A DNA stretch of 19,436 nt, from the NCBI GenBank assembly GCA_910587395.1, contig CAJULJ010000046.1, forward strand, positions 1 to 19,436. The letters run 5' to 3'. The DNA is from an uncultured Oscillospiraceae bacterium (GTDB lineage: Bacteria > Bacillota > Clostridia > Oscillospirales > Oscillospiraceae). Numbering within the stretch: position 1 is the first letter of the stretch; every line of letters begins with the position of its first letter. Below are positions 6,248-13,626 of the stretch, piece by piece. The notes under the pieces are model-generated. The model was given only the letters and a program-made list of their open reading frames with translations. It was not told where the DNA came from and did not search any database. Both the position numbers and the translations under genes were made by a program.

Positions 6248-7348
6248 CTACCCCTCAAAATCGTCGGCGGAGACGTCCACGGCCCTGCCCGCCGCCTTGG
6301 CGGCCACCTGAGATTGGCGGCTCATCAGCTTATAGGAGTTGGCGCGGACCTCCGCCTCCACCTTCTCGGCGATCTCCGGATTTTCCTGGAAATACTTCTT
6401 CACCGCGTCCCGGCCCTGACCCACCCGGGTCTCTCCCATGGAGAACCAGGAGCCGGACTTCTGCACGATATCCAGCTTGACCGCCAGATCCACCAGCTCA
6501 CCCAGCTTGGAAATACCCTCGCCATACATGATCTCGAACTCCGCTTCCCGGAAGGGGGGAGCCACTTTGTTCTTCACAATCTTCGCCCGGGTGCGGTTTC
6601 CCACCACCTCAGTACCGCTTTTGATGGCCTCAACGCGGCGCACCTCCATGCGCACGGAGGAGTAGAATTTCAGCGCCCGGCCGCCGGTGGTCACCTCCGG
6701 ATTGCCGTACACCACGCCCACCTTTTCGCGCAGCTGGTTGATAAAAATGACGATGCAGTTGGTCTTGGCAATGGAGCCCGCCAGCTTGCGCAGGGCCTGG
6801 CTCATGAGGCGGGCCAGCAGGCCCACATGGGAATCGCCCATGTCCCCTTCGATTTCAGCCCGGGGAGTCAGCGCCGCCACCGAGTCCACCACCACCACGT
6901 CGATGGCGCCGGAGCGCACCAGGGCCTCGCAGATTTCCAGCCCCTGCTCGCCGGTATCCGGCTGGGAGATCAGCATGGAATCAATGTCCACCCCCAGCGC
7001 CCGGGCGTAGGTGGGGTCCAGAGCGTGCTCGGCGTCAATGAACGCCACCTCGCCGCCCCGCTTCTGGGCCTCGGCCACGATGTGCAGGGCCAGGGTGGTC
7101 TTGCCGGAGGACTCGGGGCCGTAAATCTCAATGATGCGCCCCTTGGGCACGCCGCCGATGCCCAGGGCGATGTCCAGGGACAGGGACCCGGTGGGGATGG
7201 CCTCCACCACGATGTGGGAGTTCTCTCCCAGGCGCATGATGGAACCCTTGCCGAAATCCTTCTCAATTTGAGCGATAGCGGTGTCCAGCGCCTTCTTTTT
7301 GTCCGCGGCGGGGGCGGCGGGTTCCACCTGTTTTTTCTTCTCAGCCAT
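6248..7348 (-). CDS. recA: Recombinase RecA
   Basis: A 366-residue DNA-dependent ATPase that forms filaments on single-stranded DNA, drives strand exchange and stimulates LexA self-cleavage. Walker A GPESSGKT is at 77-84, Walker B VVVVD at about 151-155, and the NQLREKVG segment of loop L1 around 204-211. The core GRALKFYSSVRMEVRR around 223-238 is typical. The C-terminal tail is short and only mildly acidic (SADDFEG). ATG 7346-7348 has AAAGGA 9 bases upstream. I see no Bacillus/Clostridium-type LexA box in the 134-base upstream gap. A GCCGGC inverted repeat (7367-7372/7387-7392) lies just before the ribosome binding site. Followed by a small membrane protein gene and recX. Confidence 0.98.
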   Translation of the reverse strand: MAEKKKQVEPAAPAADKKKALDTAIAQIEKDFGKGSIMRLGENSHIVVEAIPTGSLSLDIALGIGGVPKGRIIEIYGPESSGKTTLALHIVAEAQKRGGEVAFIDAEHALDPTYARALGVDIDSMLISQPDTGEQGLEICEALVRSGAIDVVVVDSVAALTPRAEIEGDMGDSHVGLLARLMSQALRKLAGSIAKTNCIVIFINQLREKVGVVYGNPEVTTGGRALKFYSSVRMEVRRVEAIKSGTEVVGNRTRAKIVKNKVAPPFREAEFEIMYGEGISKLGELVDLAVKLDIVQKSGSWFSMGETRVGQGRDAVKKYFQENPEIAEKVEAEVRANSYKLMSRQSQVAAKAAGRAVDVSADDFEG

Positions 7349-7482
7349 GTACGATCATCCTTTCCCGCCGGCGCGTTTTGGGAGCCGCCGGCCTCTTGCC
7401 ATCCCATATCATAGTCTTTCTTATGTCCTATAAACCGGACTGAAAACACTTTTTCTTCGCCTCATGCCCATACTTTTATAGA

Positions 7483-7836
7483 TTAGAGCGCGTCAAAAAG
7501 CCTTCCTTTAAAGCAATTCACATTTCCCAGCTTTTTGGCCGTCAGACGAAACATCACACAGCCGTCCGGACACACAAATATCTTACTGTTCGGACTGTCG
7601 CCTCCCAGATTTTCCAGGTCGCCGCCGCTTCTGACCGCTTCCATAACCGGAAACATGACCATCATCAGCTTGGAGCAGATACCCTGTCCGTCCTGATTGA
7701 CAGGACACCCGTAGGTACAGGTGTACCTGTCCCCGATTTCCTCCCCGTTCCGGCAGTACCGCTCCGTGTGGTCGCCATGGAGAAAACCAATCACTTCAAT
7801 TTCAAATTCATACTCTTCATCAAGCCATTTTTTCAT
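7483..7836 (-). CDS. TIGR04076-like cysteine-rich protein
   Basis: A 117-residue soluble protein of unknown function that resembles the TIGR04076 family. It has an N-terminal strand (FEIEVIG), a GEEIGDRY turn, then CTYGCP, a helical middle (ICSKLMMVMFPVMEAVRSGG) and a C-terminal CPDG followed by VMFRL. Seven cysteines (28, 40, 44, 54, 89, 93, 108) could bind a metal or form a redox centre, but this is not established for the family. The ATG at 7834-7836 has AGGAGG 6 bases upstream, and that site lies inside the prmC coding end. The gene overlaps prmC by 17 bases, which points to translational coupling. Confidence 0.72.
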   Translation of the reverse strand: MKKWLDEEYEFEIEVIGFLHGDHTERYCRNGEEIGDRYTCTYGCPVNQDGQGICSKLMMVMFPVMEAVRSGGDLENLGGDSPNSKIFVCPDGCVMFRLTAKKLGNVNCFKGRLFDAL

Positions 7837-8707
7837 CTTCAGCCTCCTGTTCCACACTGCCCTCCACAACCCGCCAGTGCATCCCCGGGTCCATGGTGGT
7901 CCGAATGTCCACAAAGCCCTGCTCCTCCATGATGGCCTTCACCGCCTGAGCCTGATCATAGCCCACCTCAAAAATCAGCTTTCTGCCGGGCCTTAACGCG
8001 CACTTCCATTTTTTCGAGATGGCCCGATAGAATTTCAGCCCATCCTCCCCGCCGTCCAACGCCATGCGCGGCTCATAATCCCGCACGGACACATCCAGCC
8101 GCCCCACCTCCAGCGTGGGGATATAGGGGGGATTGCACAAAATCAAATCAAAATCCCGCAGCAGCCGGGGGGGCGGCTCCAGGGCGTCCACCTGGATGGA
8201 AGTGACCTGATCGGTGAGTCCGCAGCGGCGGATGTTCTGGCGGCACACCCGCAAGGCGTCCTCCGAGCGCTCCGCCAGATAGACCTGCGTATTGGGGCAG
8301 TTGTCCCCAATGGCCAGCCCGATACACCCGCTGCCCGCGCACAGGTCCAGCACCCGCGTCCCATCCGGCAGATCCCGGACGAACAGGATGCCCCGCTCCA
8401 CCAGCGTCTCGGTGTCCGGCCGGGGGATGAGTACGTCCCGGCAGATATCCAGCGTCAGGCCGTAAAACTCCCATTCTCCAATGAGATAGGCCACCGGCTC
8501 CCCCTTCAGGCGGCGCGCCAGCAGGTCCCGAAAGCGCTTCTCCACCCCGTCGGAGGCATACAAAGTCAGGTCCCGGAGAAACTCCCCCCGGTCCTTCCCG
8601 GAGGCCGCGCACAACAGCTCCCGGGCCTCCAGCTGAGCCTGCTCCACGCCCACCCCTTTCAGAGCCTTCCGGGCGTCCAGGTACAGGTCGTTGTAGGTGA
8701 CGGGCAC
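7820..8707 (-). CDS. prmC: Peptide chain release factor N5-glutamine methyltransferase
   Basis: A 295-residue SAM-dependent enzyme that methylates the glutamine of the GGQ motif in release factors RF1 and RF2. It has an N-terminal helical bundle, IPRPDTE at about 94-100, the SAM-binding motif LDLCAGSGCIG around 120-130 and the catalytic NPPY at about 192-195. I chose the GTG at 8705-8707 (protein starts MPVTYNDLY) because GAGGGTG lies just upstream and it gives the normal length. The TTG at 8759-8761 is open but has no ribosome binding site. It follows yqhQ by 55 bases and overlaps the TIGR04076-like gene. Confidence 0.92.
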   Translation of the reverse strand: MPVTYNDLYLDARKALKGVGVEQAQLEARELLCAASGKDRGEFLRDLTLYASDGVEKRFRDLLARRLKGEPVAYLIGEWEFYGLTLDICRDVLIPRPDTETLVERGILFVRDLPDGTRVLDLCAGSGCIGLAIGDNCPNTQVYLAERSEDALRVCRQNIRRCGLTDQVTSIQVDALEPPPRLLRDFDLILCNPPYIPTLEVGRLDVSVRDYEPRMALDGGEDGLKFYRAISKKWKCALRPGRKLIFEVGYDQAQAVKAIMEEQGFVDIRTTMDPGMHWRVVEGSVEQEAEDEKMA

Positions 8708-8762
8708 AGTTCTCACCCTCTCTGCTTCAATCTTTTCTCGCTGCCGCGCCGCGCGGCTCAAA

Positions 8763-9734
8763 TCACCACTGATCCGCGCCCTTCTCCTCGGGCAGCACCC
8801 GCTTCAGCGCCTCGATGCCCACCTCGATCATGGAGTCGTCCGGCTCAAAAGTGGTAAAATTCTGCATCCACATGCCCGGCGCCCGCAGCGCCCGGCACGC
8901 AGGCCCGTCGTGGCCGCCCACATAGCGGTTGAACTCGTAGGTCACCCCCACGATGACGGGCAGCATCAGCAGGTGCAGCGCCATACGCAGGAGGGTATTC
9001 TCGATTTCCAGCGGGGTGAACACCACAATGGACAGGAAAATGGATACCGTGATGACCACAAACAGGAAGCTGGTGCCGCACCGGGGATGGTGCCGGGGCT
9101 GCTTCCGCACATTTTCCACCGTCAGCTCCAGCCCGTTTTCGTAGCAGTAGATGGTCTTGTGCTCCGCGCCGTGGTACTCAAACACCCGGTGGATCTCCTT
9201 CATCCTGGAGCACAGGTACAGGTAGGTCATAAAGATCACCACCTTGAGCACGCCCTCGATCACCGAGCGCACCCACAGCGGCATGGTGGTCCACACCAGC
9301 CCGATCAGCCCCGTCAAAGCGGTGGGCAGCAGGATGAACAGTCCCACGGAAAAGGCGATGCCGATCACCGCCGCCAGGGTGATAATGATGCTCATGGCCT
9401 TGTCCTGCTCAAAGTGATCACTGATCCACTTGTCAAGGCCGGTGAGCTCTTCCTCCTCCAGCGCGCCGTCGTCGGACACCTCAGCGGAGTGCATCAGCGC
9501 CTTCATCCCGTGGACCATGGAGCCGCCGAAGACAAACAGCCCCCGAATAAAGGGCAGCTTGGCCAAGCCGCTTCTGGGCTTGATGGCCTCCTCGGTGATA
9601 TCCAGCTCCCCGTCGGGCTTGCGCACCACAATGGCACGCTTTCCCGGACCCTGCATCATGATGCCCTCCAGCAAAGCCTGACCGCCGCAGGTGGTTTTGA
9701 AGGGAGTGCAGGTTTTTTCATTTTGTTTTGCCAT
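8763..9734 (-). CDS. YqhQ-like DUF1385 membrane protein
   Basis: A 323-residue protein of the DUF1385/YqhQ family, whose function is not firmly known. Family marks are GGQALLEGIMMQGP at 17-30, the HGAEHKTIYCYE motif mid-protein and PRCGTSF shortly after. There are four or so hydrophobic stretches: around 120-150, near VLKVVIFMTYLYL, the FLFVVITVSIFLSIVVF segment and LLMLPVIVGV. The ATG at 9732-9734 follows AAAGGAGA by 8 bases. DUF1385 genes commonly sit just before prmC and prfA in Firmicutes, as here with prmC, so cotranscription with prmC is likely. It has its own promoter upstream. Confidence 0.88.
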   Translation of the reverse strand: MAKQNEKTCTPFKTTCGGQALLEGIMMQGPGKRAIVVRKPDGELDITEEAIKPRSGLAKLPFIRGLFVFGGSMVHGMKALMHSAEVSDDGALEEEELTGLDKWISDHFEQDKAMSIIITLAAVIGIAFSVGLFILLPTALTGLIGLVWTTMPLWVRSVIEGVLKVVIFMTYLYLCSRMKEIHRVFEYHGAEHKTIYCYENGLELTVENVRKQPRHHPRCGTSFLFVVITVSIFLSIVVFTPLEIENTLLRMALHLLMLPVIVGVTYEFNRYVGGHDGPACRALRAPGMWMQNFTTFEPDDSMIEVGIEALKRVLPEEKGADQW

Positions 9735-9780
9735 TTGGTCTGTCTCCTTTAAAATTGCGGCCATTTGCCCGTAAGAGGGC

Positions 9781-9809
9781 AGTATACCAGAAATACTGTT
9801 CAAACGCAA
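9781..9809 (-). promoter_or_regulatory. Promoter of the yqhQ-prmC operon
   Basis: On the minus strand -35 TTGCGT (complement of 9804-9809), a 17-base spacer and -10 TATACT (complement of 9781-9786), preceded by TGG (extended -10 form). It lies 47 bases before the yqhQ ATG. The same -35 hexamer and spacing are used by the tRNA-Leu promoter in this window. Confidence 0.75.
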
Positions 9810-9847
9810 GCCCGCTTCCAAAACTTACGTTTGATCCCCCTTCGCCG

Positions 9848-11359
9848 TTACGCGCTCTCCACCCGGATGGGCAGCCGTATGGTGACCACACAGCCGCCTC
9901 CGGAGGCGTTTCCAATGTCCAGGGAGCCGCCGTGGCTGTTGACGATCTCGTCGCACACGGCCAAGCCGATGCCGGAACCCCGCGCCTTGGAAGAACCCTT
10001 ATAAAATTTATATTTTATGAATGGCAGCTCCTCCTCCGGCACGCCGGGGCCGTGGTCCCGGATGCGGATGGCCACCTCATCCTCCTCCCGCTCCACGGAC
10101 ACCTCCACCCGGCCGCCGGAGCCGCCGTGCTTATCGGCGTTGTCCAGCAGATTGCAGAACACCTGCCGCAGCCGCTCGGGGTCGCCGTTGATAATGGGAA
10201 GCTCCTCCCGGCACTCGGCATAATCCAGCTCCAGCCCCTTGCGCCGGAAGAACTCCCGGTAGGTGTACACCGCGTCCTCCAGCTCCGCCAGAATGTCGAT
10301 GGGCTCCACCGACAGGTTGAACCGGCCTGTCTCCATCCGGGAGAACTCCAGCAGCTCCTCCACCATGCGGGTGAGCCGCTGGGCCTCGGACACAATGATG
10401 CCCATGCCCTTTTTCACGTCGGCGGCGTCCCGCACCTCGCCGTTGTACAGCGTCTCCGCCCAGCCGTTGATGGCGGTCAGCGGCGTGCGCAGCTCGTGGG
10501 ACACAGAGGAGATGAACTCCGACTGGGTGCGCTCCGCCTGATCGATCTTCATGGACATGTCGTTGATGCTGTCCACCAGCTCGCCCATCTCATCATCGGA
10601 GCGCTTCTCCATCTGCACCCCGTAGCTGCCCGCGGCGATGCGTTTGGCCGTCTCCGTCACCCGAATTACCGGGTCCAGCACGGAGCGGATGAAATAGGAG
10701 GCCAGAAGCCCCATCACCAGCAGCGCCGCCAGCCCGATGGCGGAGGTGACCAGCACAATGCGGACCATCTGGGCGTGAACCTGCCGCAGGGACGTGCACA
10801 TGCGCACCACGCCCACCACCGTGTTATTATAGACCACCGGCGCGGAGGCGGAGATCACGTCGTCGTGGGTGTCCGGGTCCTGCCCGATGTGGGGCTTCAC
10901 CCGCTTTTCACCGATGGCGGAGACCACATCGGGGCTGCTCACGCTGGCTCCGGATATATCCATCATGGAGGACATGAGCACCCGGCCGTTTGCGTTCAGA
11001 ATCTGTACCTCAATGGTGGTTTTTTCCTCAAACTGGTTGATGAACTGCCGGGCAGTGGAGAGATAGGTGGTCTCGGTATAGTTGCGGAACATCCCGGCGG
11101 CGGTCTGAGCCTTGCTCTCCAAGCTGGCCTGGATGGTGGAGGTGTAGTAGCTGTACATGGCCAGGGAGAAGGCGCTCACCGCGATGGCCACCACCACCAG
11201 GGTGACGGCCAGGGTGTTGAACAGCCAGCGGCGGCGCAGGCGGCCCTTGGGCTGCCTGCAGTCAGGGGCCTCGGCCTGGACATCCTCCGCCGGGGCATCC
11301 TCCCGTTTGGGCGTGATCGGCAGATTTTTTTTCCGTTTCCGGCGGCTCTCCTGGTCCAT
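9848..11359 (-). CDS. Two-component sensor histidine kinase
   Basis: A 503-residue membrane kinase. A basic cytoplasmic leader of about 44 residues is unusually long. It is followed by a first membrane helix (about 45-70), an extracytoplasmic sensor region of about 75-197 that may be a Cache-like fold, a second helix (about 200-224) and a HAMP linker (225-275). The HisKA domain has the phospho-acceptor His288 in SHELRTPL. The HATPase domain has the N box NLLDNADKH (403-411), G1 box DHGPGV and G2 box GSGIGL. HisKA plus HATPase makes it an autophosphorylating kinase for the adjacent OmpR-type regulator, whose gene ends 41 bases upstream. ATG 11357-11359 follows a GGAGGGAG stretch. The stimulus cannot be read from the sequence. 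Confidence 0.92.
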   Translation of the reverse strand: MDQESRRKRKKNLPITPKREDAPAEDVQAEAPDCRQPKGRLRRRWLFNTLAVTLVVVAIAVSAFSLAMYSYYTSTIQASLESKAQTAAGMFRNYTETTYLSTARQFINQFEEKTTIEVQILNANGRVLMSSMMDISGASVSSPDVVSAIGEKRVKPHIGQDPDTHDDVISASAPVVYNNTVVGVVRMCTSLRQVHAQMVRIVLVTSAIGLAALLVMGLLASYFIRSVLDPVIRVTETAKRIAAGSYGVQMEKRSDDEMGELVDSINDMSMKIDQAERTQSEFISSVSHELRTPLTAINGWAETLYNGEVRDAADVKKGMGIIVSEAQRLTRMVEELLEFSRMETGRFNLSVEPIDILAELEDAVYTYREFFRRKGLELDYAECREELPIINGDPERLRQVFCNLLDNADKHGGSGGRVEVSVEREEDEVAIRIRDHGPGVPEEELPFIKYKFYKGSSKARGSGIGLAVCDEIVNSHGGSLDIGNASGGGCVVTIRLPIRVESA

Positions 11360-11400
11360 CCTCGCTCCCTCCCCTCCGTTCAGCCTCTCACAGGATCAGC

Positions 11401-12090
11401 TTATGTCTCCCACTCATACCCATAGCCCCATACTGTACTGATATGGGCCGGATTCTGTGGGTCGTCCTCCAGTTTGATGCGCAGACGGCGGATGTTCACA
11501 TCCACAATCTTCAGCTCACCCAGGTACTCCTTGCCCCAGACGGCCTCCAAAATCTCCTCCCGGGCCAGAGCCTTTCCCGGATTCTCCATGAACAGCTTTA
11601 CGATGGAGTACTCCACCTGGGTCAGCTTCACCCGCTTTCCGTTCTTTTCCAGGGTGCGGTTGCGGGTGTTGAGGAGGAAGGGCGGCTGGCTGATCTCGTC
11701 CATGTCGTGGACAGGTACGCCGCCGGTGCGCCTGAACAGCGCGTCCACCCGGGCGGTAAGCTCCGCCGGGGAGAAGGGCTTGGTCACATAGTCGTCCGCC
11801 CCGGTCATCAGCCCGCTGACCTTGTCCATCTCCTGGGTGCGGGCGGTGAGCATGATGATGCCCATCTGGGAGTTGCCCGCCCGGATGCGGCGGCATACCT
11901 CAAAGCCGTCAATCTCCCCGGGGAGCATGATGTCCAGCAGAGCCACCTTCACATCGGGATTCTTCTGGATCAGGGCCAGCGCCTCCTCGCCGGTGCCGGC
12001 CTCTATGGTGTCATAGCCCGCGCGCTTCAAATTGATGACCACAAAGCTGCGAATGTTGGTCTCATCCTCCAAAACCAGTACCTTGCGCAT
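11401..12090 (-). CDS. OmpR/PhoB-type response regulator
   Basis: A 229-residue DNA-binding regulator. The receiver domain has acidic residues D9/E10, phospho-acceptor Asp53 (LLDIMLPG), Thr82 and Lys104 (TKPF). A winged-helix trans_reg_C domain fills about 125-229 with VDVNIRRLRIKLEDDP and a C-terminal STVWGYGY hairpin, typical of the family. I prefer ATG 12088-12090 (MRKVLVLEDE) because it gives the normal domain start, although only a weak GGGGA precedes it. A TTG nine codons earlier has AAGGA four bases upstream and remains possible. It lies between the lipoprotein gene (36 bases) and the kinase gene (41 bases), clearly one operon. Confidence 0.92.
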   Translation of the reverse strand: MRKVLVLEDETNIRSFVVINLKRAGYDTIEAGTGEEALALIQKNPDVKVALLDIMLPGEIDGFEVCRRIRAGNSQMGIIMLTARTQEMDKVSGLMTGADDYVTKPFSPAELTARVDALFRRTGGVPVHDMDEISQPPFLLNTRNRTLEKNGKRVKLTQVEYSIVKLFMENPGKALAREEILEAVWGKEYLGELKIVDVNIRRLRIKLEDDPQNPAHISTVWGYGYEWET

Positions 12091-12126
12091 GATAAACGTT
12101 CCCCGCTTTCTTTTCAAACATCCTTG

Positions 12127-13485
12127 TTAACGGCTTGACCACGCCGCCGTGATGGGCTTGAACCGCTGGGCCACCCCGCTCTCATCCAAACCGCTGTTCC
12201 ACACCTTGGAGTCCATCGTGAAACAGTAGATGGTGTTGCTGTCGCTGTACAGCACCGTCCGCCCCGGCTGCTTGGACCGGGAGAGCCGGTTGCTGCCGGT
12301 AAGTCGGTAGATGGTGAGAAACCGCTCCGGCGCCCCATCCTCCCGGTCTGGCCAGTAGTAGAACACCACCGCCCGCTCGCCCCGGCCGCTGAGGCTGTCG
12401 TCGCGGGCCACGGTGATATTATTGATGTCCCAGCCGTTGGGCAGAGTGAGATACCACCCGTCGGTGTAGGAGTGATAGGTGATGCCGCTGGTGACGCTTT
12501 TTCCGCCGGAGTCCACCTGCTGCCAGTAGATAAGATATTGGTTGCTGGTGTTCTCCGGGTCCGGCGGGGTGAGCAGCTGGGGCCTGGGGATCTCCAGCAC
12601 CCCGTCGCCGTTGATGTCGGTGGTGGACGCCTCGGTGTTGGTCCAGGCGGTGGCAAGGCTCACGCCGCTCTCCAGATCTCTGGTGACGTTGGCCAGACCC
12701 AGCCGGTCCAGGGTGAGCACATCGGTGACATAGCCGTTCTCCAGCTCCAAGGTGACGTACACCCCCAGCTTCCCGTCGGACAGCAGGCCGGACTCCGAGC
12801 GCACCACATTTTTCAGCCCGTCGGACAGCGCCCCGGTGGAGGAGAGCACCATTACCCCGTTTTGATAGTCATAATACTCCGCCACATTGTAGCCCTCTCC
12901 GGTGGTGTCCCGCTGAAACACGATGAGCTCCCGGCTGCCGTCCTGGTCCAGGTCCACGGTGGTGTAGCCCTCATTATACGTGCTGCTCATCAGCTCGTTG
13001 GCCCCGCTGTTGGTGAAGTTGTAGGCGGACAGAATGTGCACGCCGGCGCTGAGCTGCCAGCTGACGATGAGCTCCCGGCTGCCGTCCCCGGTCAGGTCCT
13101 CATACGCCACGGAGTTGATGGACGTGCCATCCCCGGACAGCATGACAAACTGGCGGTAGGTCTGGTCCCCCCCCTGGCGGAACAGGCACACCCGCATGGG
13201 CTTCTCCTCAGCGGAGGTCACCCGGAGGAACACCGCCGCCGTCTCCTGCTCTCCGTCGTTGTCCATGTCCAGCAGCTGGATGGTGGAGGTGTTGCTGCCG
13301 TAGCTGATGGTGGCGTATTCCGCCCCCAGCTCGCTCATGGTGGCGTCGATGGTGCTTTGCAGGTCCCGGTATTCCTGGGGCAGCACGGGCAGGGCATACA
13401 GCCTGTCCACCGACTCGAACATACAGCCGCTCAGACACAGCCCCAGAACCATGCCCAGAGCCGCCGGCAGGATTTTCCGCCTCAT
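12127..13485 (-). CDS. Lipoprotein with DxDxDG (FG-GAP/VCBS-like) repeats
   Basis: A 452-residue predicted lipoprotein. The signal peptide MRRKILPAALGMVLGLCLSG ends at lipobox LSGC, giving lipidated Cys21 on the outer face of the membrane. The mature protein carries four calcium-loop-like motifs: DMDNDGEQE (73-81), DLTGDGSRE (130-138), DLDQDGSRE (178-186) and DINGDGVLE (290-298). Such motifs occur in FG-GAP/VCBS beta-propeller proteins. The remainder is strand-rich with many aromatic residues. ATG 13483-13485 follows GAGGAGGG. It is the first gene of an operon with the regulator and kinase, which suggests that it helps sense the envelope or is made with the sensor. No enzymatic motif seen. 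Confidence 0.85.
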   Translation of the reverse strand: MRRKILPAALGMVLGLCLSGCMFESVDRLYALPVLPQEYRDLQSTIDATMSELGAEYATISYGSNTSTIQLLDMDNDGEQETAAVFLRVTSAEEKPMRVCLFRQGGDQTYRQFVMLSGDGTSINSVAYEDLTGDGSRELIVSWQLSAGVHILSAYNFTNSGANELMSSTYNEGYTTVDLDQDGSRELIVFQRDTTGEGYNVAEYYDYQNGVMVLSSTGALSDGLKNVVRSESGLLSDGKLGVYVTLELENGYVTDVLTLDRLGLANVTRDLESGVSLATAWTNTEASTTDINGDGVLEIPRPQLLTPPDPENTSNQYLIYWQQVDSGGKSVTSGITYHSYTDGWYLTLPNGWDINNITVARDDSLSGRGERAVVFYYWPDREDGAPERFLTIYRLTGSNRLSRSKQPGRTVLYSDSNTIYCFTMDSKVWNSGLDESGVAQRFKPITAAWSSR

Positions 13486-13523
13486 CGCGCTTCCCCCTCC
13501 TCATACAATCACAGTTAGAGGAT

Positions 13524-13552
13524 ATTATACCACAGTTTTTTCTCCCTGCCTA
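13524..13552 (-). promoter_or_regulatory. Promoter of the lipoprotein two-component operon
   Basis: On the minus strand a perfect -10 TATAAT (complement of 13524-13529) is preceded by a 17-base spacer and -35 TAGGCA (complement of 13547-13552, four matches to consensus). It lies 38 bases before the lipoprotein ATG and downstream of the MATE terminator. Confidence 0.72.
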
Positions 13553-13584
13553 TGGATTTTTTGTGAATGAAAAAATTTTCTGGG

Positions 13585-13620
13585 AAAAAGCTGGGCGGCG
13601 CCTTGAACGCGCCGCCCAGC
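13585..13620 (-). terminator. Terminator of the marR-MATE operon
   Basis: A perfect 12-bp stem of GCTGGGCGGCGC with GCGCCGCCCAGC (13609-13620 and 13590-13601) has a 7-base loop. It is followed on the minus strand by TTTTT (complement of 13585-13589), directly after the exporter stop codon. Confidence 0.93.
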
Positions 13621-13626
13621 CTGTGC

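Noticed and set aside
9728..11425. Plus-strand open frame of 565 codons opposite the histidine kinase
   Set aside because: Antisense shadow with compositionally odd translation; the kinase on the other strand is unambiguous.
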